This document shows positions 1 through 5,269 of a stretch of DNA of 5,646 nucleotides, piece by piece (positions within the stretch are counted from its first letter, which is position 1; every line of letters starts with the position of its first letter). The position numbers and the translations under genes are program-made. Source of the DNA: CAUZJO01 sp963580245. GTDB taxonomy: Bacteria; Sumerlaeota; Sumerlaeia; MVZB01. The stretch lies in contig CAUZJO010000206.1 in NCBI GenBank assembly GCA_963580245.1, positions 1 through 5,646 of the forward strand, written 5' to 3'. The notes beneath the pieces are model-generated. The model did no database searches, had not been told where the DNA came from, and was given only the letters and a program-made list of their open reading frames with translations.

Positions 1-67
1 CATTTCCCCGCTGTTTCGGCAAACACGGGGCAATCTTTTCGTATTGTTCGGGAGTGATCTGCATCAT
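1..67 (-). CDS. IS5-type (DUF4096) transposase, N-terminal fragment
   Basis: This is the start of a transposase that continues past the left edge; only about 22 residues are visible. The N-terminus reads MMQITPEQYEKIAPCLPKQR followed by GN. The pattern ITPEQYE-x-I-x-PCLP-x-QRGN is typical of the DUF4096 domain that opens many IS5-family DDE transposases, often encoded as orfA of a frameshifted pair. Two adjacent ATG codons (65-67 and 62-64) are possible starts, and neither has a clear Shine-Dalgarno. The first ATG overlaps by one base the TAA of the membrane-protein frame upstream (TAATG at 65-69). The catalytic DDE residues and the left inverted repeat lie outside the window. The right end of the element must lie to the right of 67, possibly near 100-125, but no inverted repeat can be paired. 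Confidence 0.72.
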   Translation of the reverse strand, partial: MMQITPEQYEKIAPCLPKQRGN

Positions 68-567
68 TAAAGGATCATGACGCCATCCGCCCCGAAAGTC
101 AATTGTTTAGTGTTATCAGGCCCTGGTTCCAACTCCTTGGATTCTGTGGAGACGATGAGATCGATTAGTGGCTTATATTTTTTGTATTTCCTAGGATGTT
201 TAATTATCTCCACAGCGTAAAGGTCCGATGCCTTCGAAAAGAGGACCCATCTGGTCTTGGGGTCGAAAACTGTGTCGCAAACGGTAGCCACAACGATAAC
301 AATGGCAAGAGCTGTCGCAATAGATGGGTAGCCCTTCACAACAAAAGGAAGAATACCAGCGGGAAGGCCACCTGTAAGGCGTGTTGCGTAATAGAGTGTC
401 TTGAAAAAGGCCGCTTTTCGGGCATATTCGCGACTTTTTGATTCGATAAACTGTACTGTTGCGGCGTCCTTGGCTGCTTTTTAGGAAACAGTGGATGTGT
501 CTCGGGCTGTATCTGTGTAATCAGTTTGTGGAGATGATCGAGAAGACCGTTGTGGATTGAACGACAT
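67..567 (-). pseudogene. SLATT/DUF4231-like two-helix membrane protein, frame broken by in-frame TAA
   Basis: Codons from 480 down to 70 encode an uninterrupted 137-residue protein ending at TAA (67-69). It has a charged N-terminal helix (FIESKSREYARKAAFFKT), a first hydrophobic segment (LYYATRLTGGLPAGILPFVV) and a second one (SIATALAIVIVVATVCDTVF). A DPKTRW motif then leads into an amphipathic tail with SKASDLYAVEI and RKYKKYKPLIDLIVSTES. Two close helices, then a W and a soluble helix with a K/Y-rich stretch, resemble SLATT or DUF4231 membrane proteins, which are predicted pore-forming effectors in nucleotide-signalling conflict systems. The frame has no ATG, GTG or TTG between 481 and the GTG at 339, and a start there would delete the first helix. 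An in-frame ATG at 565-567 opens 28 codons (MSFNPQRSSRSS...) that end at TAA 481-483, so I read a nonsense-disrupted gene. The C-terminus seems altered by the adjoining insertion element. Base composition is more AT-rich than the core genes. Family assignment is from pattern only. Confidence 0.5.
74..102 (-). promoter_or_regulatory. Weak candidate promoter for the transposase
   Basis: On the minus strand, TTGACT (102-97) is followed after 17 bases by CATGAT (79-74). The -35 match and spacing are good but the -10 is poor. It would start transcription almost at the first ATG at 67, giving a very short or leaderless message. It lies inside the tail of the upstream membrane-protein frame, so it may belong to the end of the insertion element. 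Confidence 0.22.
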
Positions 568-840
568 TGATAAGCCGTCTGCGGCGCAGGATTTGCGCGG
601 ATAAAGGTAAGTTGGTCTGGTTGATTGGCGCATAGGTATAGTTGATCAAACAGGAAGAATTACGTTGAGTGCCTGATCTCCTTTCGATCAGAGATAGTTG
701 CGCAACCGCGGGATGTGGCGGTAGGTGGCTGAGACGCTGGCAATCTTGGTGGACGAGTGAACCCCCTGCCGCTTACACATCTGAGGTCTAGCGTTCACTT
801 CGAGTAAAACGGAATGGTAACACACCCAGTGTTTGTGGTG
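568..840. other. Accessory stretch without a firm gene
   Basis: No convincing gene is seen here. On the minus strand, an ATG at 780-778 opens a 30-codon frame ending at TGA 688-690 (MCKRQGVHSSTKIASVSATY...). It has GC-rich third positions but no ribosome site and no family I recognise. A second minus-strand ATG at 633-631 is in frame with the broken membrane-protein gene and could be an alternative start for it. An AAAGGAG motif near 680-686 on the minus strand has no start codon at a useful distance. The stretch also holds the hairpin at 673-691 and the palindrome GTTGCGCAAC at 697-706. Confidence 0.4.
673..691. repeat. Small hairpin with a purine-rich loop
   Basis: A 6-bp perfect stem CTGATC / GATCAG encloses a 7-base loop. 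On the minus strand the loop reads GAAAGGA, so a Shine-Dalgarno-like motif would be exposed in the loop. The stop codon of the 30-codon minus-strand frame is in the stem. No T-run follows, so it is not a standard terminator. The role is unknown. Confidence 0.35.
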
Positions 841-844
841 TCAA
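814..844 (-). promoter_or_regulatory. Candidate leftward promoter
   Basis: On the minus strand a consensus TTGACA (844-839) is followed after 19 bases by TACCAT (819-814). The -35 is perfect; the -10 keeps the key first T, A and final T, but the spacing is longer than ideal. It points toward the broken SLATT-like gene about 250 bases downstream. An interrupted inverted repeat ACACC-N10-GGTGT (822-841) covers the spacer and could be an operator. The TTGACA overlaps the TGA stop of the remnant frame at 841-1020. Confidence 0.35.
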
Positions 845-1020
845 GGGGAAATGTAGGTGTGGGGGGCGAAGCGTTTGGGGTAACGGATGCGGTTGAGCAG
901 GTTGCGGCCGTTGGTGATGAGGATGGCGAGGGAGCGGCGCAGGTCGGGATCAGGGAACTTGTTTTGAATCACGACGGCACACCTTGCATCATCCCACACC
1001 GGTATGTCGGGCGCGTGCCG
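841..1020 (-). pseudogene. Coding-like 59-codon remnant behind mscL, unknown family
   Basis: On the minus strand, the frame immediately after the mscL stop stays open for 59 codons and ends at TGA 841-843. It includes FPDPDLRRSLAILITNGRN followed by LLNRIRYPKRF and ends APHTYISP. Nearly every codon in the last two thirds ends in C or G, as in the core genes, which argues that this strand and frame were once translated. No ATG is present in frame; a GTG near 997-999 is the only internal start candidate and lacks a ribosome site. It may be the 3' end of a gene whose front was lost, or a C-terminal extension cut off by the mscL stop. I do not recognise the family. The plus-strand frame over the same bases is glycine- and valine-rich and looks like its shadow. 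Confidence 0.4.
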
Positions 1021-1022
1021 TC
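973..1022. repeat. 8-bp perfect inverted repeat overlapping the mscL stop
   Basis: GACGGCAC at 973-980 is matched by GTGCCGTC at 1015-1022 across a 34-base spacer. The right arm includes two bases of the mscL TGA codon (1021-1023). There is no T-run, so it is not an intrinsic terminator. It could fold in mRNA as a 3' stabilising structure, or mark a recombination scar next to the remnant frame. Confidence 0.4.
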
Positions 1023-1533
1023 AATGATTCACTGACGCCGACGCTTCGCTCTTGGGCACTTCAAGACGCGACATGCAGGCCGGGCAACGGGTGGCTTTGA
1101 AGGCGACGGTCGAGAGGCAGTAGGGGCATTTCTTTTCGGTCGGATCGCCCAGCTCCGCTTTTTCGGCCCCGAACTGTTCCTCAAGCGTCTCGTTAAGCCG
1201 GTTGATGACGCGAGCCAGAACAAACACGCTCGCCGCGACCACGACCAAAGCCAACAAATTGTTGATGAACAATCCGTAATTCACCGTCACGGCCCCGCCC
1301 GCCTGGGCCTGGGCGAGGCTCGCATACGGCGCCGGCGTGGAGCCCTCCCGAAGGATCAAGAACAGATCGCTGAAATCGGCCTGGCCAAGCGCCAGACCGA
1401 TGGGCGGCATGACGATATCACTTACCAGCGACTTAACGATCGTCGTAAACGCCGCGCCGACCGTGAAGCCCACGGCCATGTCCGCAACGCTGCCACGAAG
1501 GGCAAACTTCCTGAACTCGCCCACGAACGTCAT
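1021..1533 (-). CDS. mscL: Large-conductance mechanosensitive channel MscL with C-terminal zinc ribbon
   Basis: This is a 170-residue inner-membrane channel that opens under membrane tension to release solutes during hypo-osmotic shock; the family forms pentamers. The N-terminus MTFVGEFRKFALRG aligns residue for residue with E. coli MscL, including R13, G14, D18, G22 and G26 in the pore-lining first helix (about 14-45). The periplasmic loop is about 50-85, and the second helix is about 88-112 (INNLLALVVVAASVF). Instead of the usual short cytoplasmic helix, the C-terminus carries C136-x2-C139-x10-C150-x2-C153, a zinc-ribbon-like knuckle (CPYC...CPAC), within about 34 extra residues. I chose ATG 1533, not the upstream in-frame ATG at 1569, because GGAGGT sits 5 bases before it and the family begins there. 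The gene follows the dehydrogenase on the same strand after 64 bases, which include a TGGATT/AATCCA hairpin (1552-1568), so it may be co-transcribed or have its own promoter. The MscL assignment is secure; the zinc-ribbon role is unknown. Confidence 0.95.
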   Translation of the reverse strand: MTFVGEFRKFALRGSVADMAVGFTVGAAFTTIVKSLVSDIVMPPIGLALGQADFSDLFLILREGSTPAPYASLAQAQAGGAVTVNYGLFINNLLALVVVAASVFVLARVINRLNETLEEQFGAEKAELGDPTEKKCPYCLSTVAFKATRCPACMSRLEVPKSEASASVNH

Positions 1534-1538
1534 GCAAC

Positions 1539-1544
1539 ACCTCC
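1539..1544 (-). promoter_or_regulatory. Ribosome binding site fixing the mscL start
   Basis: GGAGGT on the minus strand lies 5 bases before ATG 1533. It falls inside the extra 12 codons that would be added by starting at 1569, so it decides in favour of the shorter protein. Confidence 0.8.
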
Positions 1545-1597
1545 AATTCGGTGGATTATGACAATCCATGACCTTTTAGTCTGACAACACCCGGGAG

Positions 1598-2608
1598 TCA
1601 AGGGGCGCCGTTGAAGCAAGAGACGGTTTCGATGTCCGTCATCGTGCGCAGGCCGGGTGGGGCGTTCAGGACGGCCTGGATGGCGTTGAGCGTGATGGCG
1701 CAGGTCGCCACGTCGCCGTGGACGCCGCCTTTGATCGTCGAATCGATGTTCGGGTCGCCTTCGATCAGGATGCGGTCGCGCGGGTCGGGTTCGCCCACGG
1801 CCGCGCGGAAGATCAGCGTGATGACCTCATCGCCGTCGCGCCAGCCGCGCCCGATTTGATGGACACCGCGCGCCTGGCCCGGCTCGATGGTCAGGTCGGG
1901 CGTCTCCAGTCGATCCTCGGCCATCACCGGCTTGATCACGTCTTCGGTGCGCTCGAGCGTCCAGCCGAGTTTGGCGGCGATCATGTGCATCGATTCGGTC
2001 AGCCCGACGTGACGCAAGCTGCCATCATCGACCTTCGCGCTGAATTGTTGCGGAGTCAGGCCGGCGCCGACCTTTTTCTGAAACGGCAGGCGGCGAAGAC
2101 CGGCGTTTTGAAACCGTTCGACGCGCACCCGGCGGACCGATTGGCAAACGCCCGTCATGACCGCGGGGAGCAGGTCCATCAGAAAACCCGGATTCACGCC
2201 CGTGCCCACGACCGTCGCTTTGTGCCGCTTGGCCGTCTCGTCGATGGCTTTTGCGACGCCGGGATTCGTTTGCCAGGGGTATGACAGTCCCTCGCACGTC
2301 GATACGATATTCAACCCGTGACGAACGATGCCCGTGATTTGTGATTGCACGCTCTCGAGGCTGGAGCCGGTCGTCAGGACCACGATATCCGCTTCGACCT
2401 CGCCCAGCAGCTTCTTGGCGTCGGTCGTGACCTTTATTCCCTCGAGTCCCGAAACTTCGGCCAGTTCGCCGAGATCGCGTCCCGCTTTGCGCGGATCGGT
2501 ATCCAGCGCCCCAACGATCTTCAGGTTCGGCCGTTCCACGGCGAACCGCGTGATCTTGCAGCCGATCGGCCCCAATCCACACTGAATGATCCGCGTCTTG
2601 TGCGCCAT
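1598..2608 (-). CDS. 2,4-diaminopentanoate dehydrogenase-like NAD(P)-dependent oxidoreductase
   Basis: A 336-residue cytoplasmic dehydrogenase. The N-terminal Rossmann domain (about 5-130) shows the dinucleotide motif G11-L-G13-P-I-G16 after the first strand (RIIQC), an acidic LDTDP at 35-39 and VVLTTGSS at 77-83. These are features of the DapB-N-like fold. Next come STCEGLSYP (103-111) and GTGVNPGFLMD (135-145), then a C-terminal domain ending with KGGVHGDVAT (about 293-302) and a helix. These motifs and the length match the 2,4-diaminopentanoate dehydrogenase (Ord) family, which in clostridial ornithine fermentation deaminates 2,4-diaminopentanoate to 2-amino-4-oxopentanoate. No other ornithine-degradation gene is visible, so the substrate here may differ and no symbol is given. 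AAGGAGG (2624-2618) lies 9 bases before ATG 2608. A promoter at 2642-2671 precedes it, and mscL follows on the same strand. Confidence 0.82.
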   Translation of the reverse strand: MAHKTRIIQCGLGPIGCKITRFAVERPNLKIVGALDTDPRKAGRDLGELAEVSGLEGIKVTTDAKKLLGEVEADIVVLTTGSSLESVQSQITGIVRHGLNIVSTCEGLSYPWQTNPGVAKAIDETAKRHKATVVGTGVNPGFLMDLLPAVMTGVCQSVRRVRVERFQNAGLRRLPFQKKVGAGLTPQQFSAKVDDGSLRHVGLTESMHMIAAKLGWTLERTEDVIKPVMAEDRLETPDLTIEPGQARGVHQIGRGWRDGDEVITLIFRAAVGEPDPRDRILIEGDPNIDSTIKGGVHGDVATCAITLNAIQAVLNAPPGLRTMTDIETVSCFNGAP

Positions 2609-2641
2609 ATGCCTCTGCCTCCTTAGGGTATTCGCCCGTCT

Positions 2642-2671
2642 GATATATTACCGGGGCGCCGTGATGGTCAA
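2642..2671 (-). promoter_or_regulatory. Sigma70-type promoter for the dehydrogenase gene
   Basis: On the minus strand TTGACC (2671-2666) is followed after 18 bases by TATATC (2647-2642), with overlapping alternatives ATATAT at 17 and TAATAT at 15 bases. Transcription would begin near 2635, giving a leader of about 27 bases that includes the AAGGAGG ribosome site. It lies in the 212-base divergent region before the rightward operon; I found no equally good promoter for that operon on the plus strand. Confidence 0.5.
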
Positions 2672-2820
2672 GACTTAATCCCTTTTCGGATGGGAAGGTC
2701 ATATCGGCGTTGCACTCGCGACGCCAGTTTTTTTGGGAGGGTGAAATCATATAAGTGTATTGTTGGTGCTATCTCTGATATGAAATCGCCCGGTGAGAAT
2801 GATGAAAAGGGGAACGACCC

Positions 2821-3228
2821 ATGAACCAGACTGATCCCGCGGCGGCGAGCTATCCGATGATCGTCGTCAACACCGAGTCGGTGCCGGGGATGATCGCGCG
2901 TCGCACGATGGGGCTGGTTCAGGGCAACACGGTGCGCGCCAAGCACATGGGACGCGATATCGCCGCCAGCTTCAAGAACATTGTCGGCGGGGAGCTGAAG
3001 GGCTACACCGAACTCTTGACCGAAGCCCGCGGAGAGGCCCTGGGCCGGATGTTGGAGCAAGCGCGCCAGCGGGGCGCCAACGGCGTGGTCAATGTCCGTT
3101 TCAGCACCAGTTCGGTCACGGCGGGGGCCGCGGAAATCTATGCCTACGGCACGGCGGTCTACTTGGAGCCCGAGACGGCGTACGCCCAGGGCCAATCGTC
3201 CCCCACCGGAGCACCGCCCGATGCTTGA
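2821..3228 (+). CDS. YbjQ/DUF74-family protein, soluble paralog
   Basis: A 135-residue protein of the YbjQ family (PF01906), small oligomeric alpha/beta proteins often labelled heavy-metal binding although the function is not settled. Seen here: IVVNTESVPG (14-23), GLVQGNTVRAKHMGRD (31-46), the signature IVGGELKGYTELLTEAR (54-70), GANGVVNVRF (85-94) and the closing strand AYGTAVYLEP (108-117). A hydrophilic tail of about 18 residues follows. There is no signal peptide or membrane segment, so it is probably cytoplasmic. An AAGGGGA ribosome site (2807-2813) is 7 bases before the ATG. Its last 8 bases overlap the start of the second YbjQ gene, implying translational coupling. The family call is firm; the biochemical role is unknown. 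Confidence 0.87.
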   Translation: MNQTDPAAASYPMIVVNTESVPGMIARRTMGLVQGNTVRAKHMGRDIAASFKNIVGGELKGYTELLTEARGEALGRMLEQARQRGANGVVNVRFSTSSVTAGAAEIYAYGTAVYLEPETAYAQGQSSPTGAPPDA

Positions 3229-3742
3229 AGTCTTCCTGGGACCAGCCTTCTACATATTCACTCTATTCACTACCCTGTTGCTGTTGGCCGTGGGCTGGAT
3301 CGCGGGTCGGACCGCCGAACGGCGGCACCTGCGCAGCCTCGATCGCCGCGAGCGCCAGTTGGCCGGCGTAGTGTGCACGGACCTGAAGAGCTTCCCCGGC
3401 CGATCGCCCGAGCTGTCCGGCGCCACGCTGGTCTTGGGTGCCACCGTCATCGCATCGGACTACATGAAGTCGTTCCTCGCCTCGTTCCGGTTGATTTTCG
3501 GCGGCGAGGTGCGGAGTTTTCAGAGCTTGGTGACGCGCGGGCGGCGTGAGGCATTGGCGCGCATGCTCACCAGTGCCTATACACAGGGCTATGACGCGGT
3601 CTGCAACGTGCGGTTCGAGACATCGGACGTGGGTGCCATGAGCGGGGCAACCGGGGCGATGGTCGAGGTCATCGCCTACGGGACGGCCTACCGGTTGTGC
3701 TCGCCCGGGTCGCCTGCCCCTTCCGCCGGCGGCGGAGTTTGA
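3221..3742 (+). CDS. Membrane-anchored YbjQ/DUF74-family paralog
   Basis: A 173-residue protein with an N-terminal hydrophobic helix (about 5-29, PAFYIFTLFTTLLLLAVGWI), then a basic stretch rich in R/H (30-45) and a YbjQ-like domain (about 49-160). The positive-inside rule puts the domain in the cytoplasm. Signature segments parallel the first paralog: GATVIASDYMKSFLASF (73-89), FGGEVRSFQSLVTRGRREAL (93-112), GYDAVCNVRF (123-132) and AYGTAYRL near the end. The ATG at 3221 overlaps the previous stop (ATGCTTGA), with GGAG 9 bases upstream. The frame stays open upstream to 3092, but that part lies inside the first YbjQ gene and is arginine- and proline-rich, so it is a shadow. C52 and C128 are possible metal or redox residues without a clear motif. 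The metallophosphoesterase starts 10 bases downstream, so the three genes probably form one operon. Confidence 0.82.
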   Translation: MLEVFLGPAFYIFTLFTTLLLLAVGWIAGRTAERRHLRSLDRRERQLAGVVCTDLKSFPGRSPELSGATLVLGATVIASDYMKSFLASFRLIFGGEVRSFQSLVTRGRREALARMLTSAYTQGYDAVCNVRFETSDVGAMSGATGAMVEVIAYGTAYRLCSPGSPAPSAGGGV

Positions 3743-3752
3743 GGAATCCTCA

Positions 3753-5096
3753 ATGGTATCCGGCGCGCCATGTAAACCTCTCTTTCGCGCCGTCCAGATA
3801 AACGATCTACACCTCCAAGCCTCGGACGACCCCCATTACAGCCGGGAGAAGTTTGAGGCTTTGCTCCGGGTCATCAATGAGGAACGCCACGCTCCGCGAC
3901 CGGATCTGGTTCTCTCGCTGGGGGACGTCGTGCACGGCGCGAATCTAGAGGATAACGCCTTGGCCGCCCAGGCATTGCTTCGTCTGAAAACCCGGGGCGT
4001 CCTGCCGACCGCCGGTAATCACGATATCGATACGGACAACCTGCCCCAAGGCAAGGCGGGTTACCTGCGGCACTTCGGAGCCGATCTGATCGACTATACC
4101 TTCTTCTACCGGGGCATCCTGTTTGTATCGGTCAGCAACCCCGATGCCGACCGGCCGGGGGCCGAAGGGGTCGAGCGGCGTCACGCCTGGCTGGCGGCCA
4201 CGCTCGAGCGACACCGTGAACTGCCGAAAATCATTCTGTGTCACACCCCCTTGGTCCCGATGCGCGACCCCGAGGTTCTGTCGGTCAGCTTTCCGATTGA
4301 GACGTGGAAAGTCCTGGACGAGCAGCGCCGCATGGAACGTCTGCTGGCGGAGCACGCCGAGACGGTCGTCGCGGTCCTTAGCGGACACATTCACCTGACG
4401 GCCCACCGCCCGATCGACGGGATCCATTACATCACAACTTCGGGGCCCTATTCCTGGCCGTGCGACGCCGCCTGGTTCACGTTCTATCCCGACCGGATCG
4501 AGGTCGAGGCGCGTGCCATCGACGAGGCCGTCCCATACTGCAAGCAGCAGGCGGGCGACGGCTTTGGTAATCTCATCCACGACCGCGACGCCAAAGAGCG
4601 GCCATTCAGCGACGCCGCCCATCCCGATCTGAGAACCTATCTGCGCGGGACCGACGAGGAACGCGCCTTTACGATCCCGCTGACCGGAAAGAAGCGGCCG
4701 CGACCTGAGGCCTCGCTCGTCGCGAAGAAGCCCAACGGATTTCCCGCCCCCGATACCAGGACCCGCGCCAATCCCGACGGATCGGTGACCATCATCAACC
4801 TGGCACCATCAGGCCGCATGGCCCTGGCGCCCCTCTCGACGGGCGGGGGAGAACCGGCGTACGTCCTCGACGAGGGACGAAGCGAATTGTATCTTGATCC
4901 CGACGGGAATGAGGCTTGGACGGGGCAAGAGGTCGAGCAAGGGGTCGCGGTTTGGTTGGAGCCTGATCAGTCGCGCACGCTACGGCTCGCCGGAGAGGCG
5001 CCGAAGGCCGACTTCCGACGCGTCTCAACAGCCCCGGCTCTCGAACGGGACAAGGCATCCCACCAATCCGCCAATTCCGACACTCCGGCGAATTAA
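3753..5096 (+). CDS. Calcineurin-like metallophosphoesterase with unassigned C-terminal region
   Basis: A 447-residue binuclear metallophosphoesterase. All family motifs are present in order: D18-L-H20, G57-D-V-V-H61, G88-N-H-D91, H164 in CHTP, and G211-H-I-H214. Such enzymes hydrolyse phosphomono- or diesters using two metal ions; the domain layout recalls the Icc/CpdA type, but the substrate cannot be read from sequence. After the catalytic domain (about 1-255) comes a region of about 190 residues. It has an insert-like part (YCKQQAGDGFGNLIHDRD), then probable beta strands (SVTIINLAPSGRM, YVLDEGRSELYLD, GVAVWLEPD) and a disordered tail. I do not recognise this C-terminal part. There is no signal peptide, so it is probably cytoplasmic. 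GAGGA at 3741-3745, overlapping the preceding TGA, serves as ribosome site and sits in the near-palindrome GAGGAATCCTC. The short gap and shared strand tie it to the two YbjQ genes. Confidence 0.88.
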   Translation: MVSGAPCKPLFRAVQINDLHLQASDDPHYSREKFEALLRVINEERHAPRPDLVLSLGDVVHGANLEDNALAAQALLRLKTRGVLPTAGNHDIDTDNLPQGKAGYLRHFGADLIDYTFFYRGILFVSVSNPDADRPGAEGVERRHAWLAATLERHRELPKIILCHTPLVPMRDPEVLSVSFPIETWKVLDEQRRMERLLAEHAETVVAVLSGHIHLTAHRPIDGIHYITTSGPYSWPCDAAWFTFYPDRIEVEARAIDEAVPYCKQQAGDGFGNLIHDRDAKERPFSDAAHPDLRTYLRGTDEERAFTIPLTGKKRPRPEASLVAKKPNGFPAPDTRTRANPDGSVTIINLAPSGRMALAPLSTGGGEPAYVLDEGRSELYLDPDGNEAWTGQEVEQGVAVWLEPDQSRTLRLAGEAPKADFRRVSTAPALERDKASHQSANSDTPAN

Positions 5097-5229
5097 GTTA
5101 AGTTAATAATATCAACCGTTCTAAACAAGTCAAGCGCAATCCCGTCAGGGCGCGTTACCTCCCCCGTCCGGCCCCGATTCCGGCCTCGTTCTTGGCAACA
5201 TTCCGGCAACATTTCCATGGGTCATACTT
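5097..5229. other. 3' region of the rightward operon
   Basis: No gene is seen. It begins with the short tandem TAAGTTAAGTTAA overlapping the stop codon, passes through an AT-rich patch and then C-rich sequence (two CCGGCC copies near 5168-5184), and holds the tandem repeat at 5194-5216. It is probably the untranslated 3' end of the operon leading to the terminator. Confidence 0.4.
5194..5216. repeat. Two-copy tandem repeat, 11/12 bases
   Basis: GGCAACATTCC (5194-5204) is followed directly by GGCAACATTTCC (5205-5216), the second copy having one extra T. There are only two units and no known function; it may be a slippage product. Confidence 0.6.
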
Positions 5230-5265
5230 CCCCCGGTCCGGTTTCACCTGGCCAGGGGGGTTTTT
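5230..5265 (+). terminator. Probable intrinsic terminator of the YbjQ-phosphoesterase operon
   Basis: CCCCCGGTC near 5230-5238 can pair with GGCCAGGGGG near 5250-5260, allowing a two-base bulge and a loop around GGTTTCACC, followed at once by TTTTT (5261-5265). A GC-rich stem plus T-run, 130 bases after the stop codon, fits Rho-independent termination. The stem also contains the palindrome CCTGGCCAGG, which offers an alternative fold. Confidence 0.55.
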
Positions 5266-5269
5266 CCGC

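Noticed and set aside
67..339. GTG-started 90-residue protein as the complete gene
   Set aside because: It has no ribosome site and starts in the middle of the two-helix membrane region; the frame is coding-like for 47 more codons upstream.
196..441. Plus-strand 81-residue ORF
   Set aside because: It lies opposite the membrane-protein frame, has no ribosome site or recognisable motif, and looks like a shadow.
476..484. Programmed frameshift at the run of five A's (minus strand) next to the TAA
   Set aside because: The coding-like text on both sides of the TAA is in the same frame, so a shift would not join them; a nonsense change or read-through fits better.
973..1022. Intrinsic terminator for mscL
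   Set aside because: The 8-bp inverted repeat has a 34-base spacer and no following T-run on the minus strand.
814..1035. Plus-strand 73-residue ORF
   Set aside because: It is the antisense of the GC3-biased minus-strand remnant and its glycine/valine-rich text is typical of a shadow.
1718..2284. Long plus-strand ORF (188 residues) inside the dehydrogenase gene
   Set aside because: It is antisense to a gene with clear Rossmann motifs; such long shadows are common in GC-rich DNA.
2025..2750. Minus-strand 241-residue ORF overlapping the dehydrogenase in another frame
   Set aside because: It is R/G/S-rich without motifs, and the true frame has a strong ribosome site at 2618-2624.
3092..3220. 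Extended N-terminus for the second YbjQ gene
   Set aside because: These 43 codons lie inside the first YbjQ gene in another frame and are arginine/proline-rich; ATG 3221 gives a sensible membrane anchor and coupled start.
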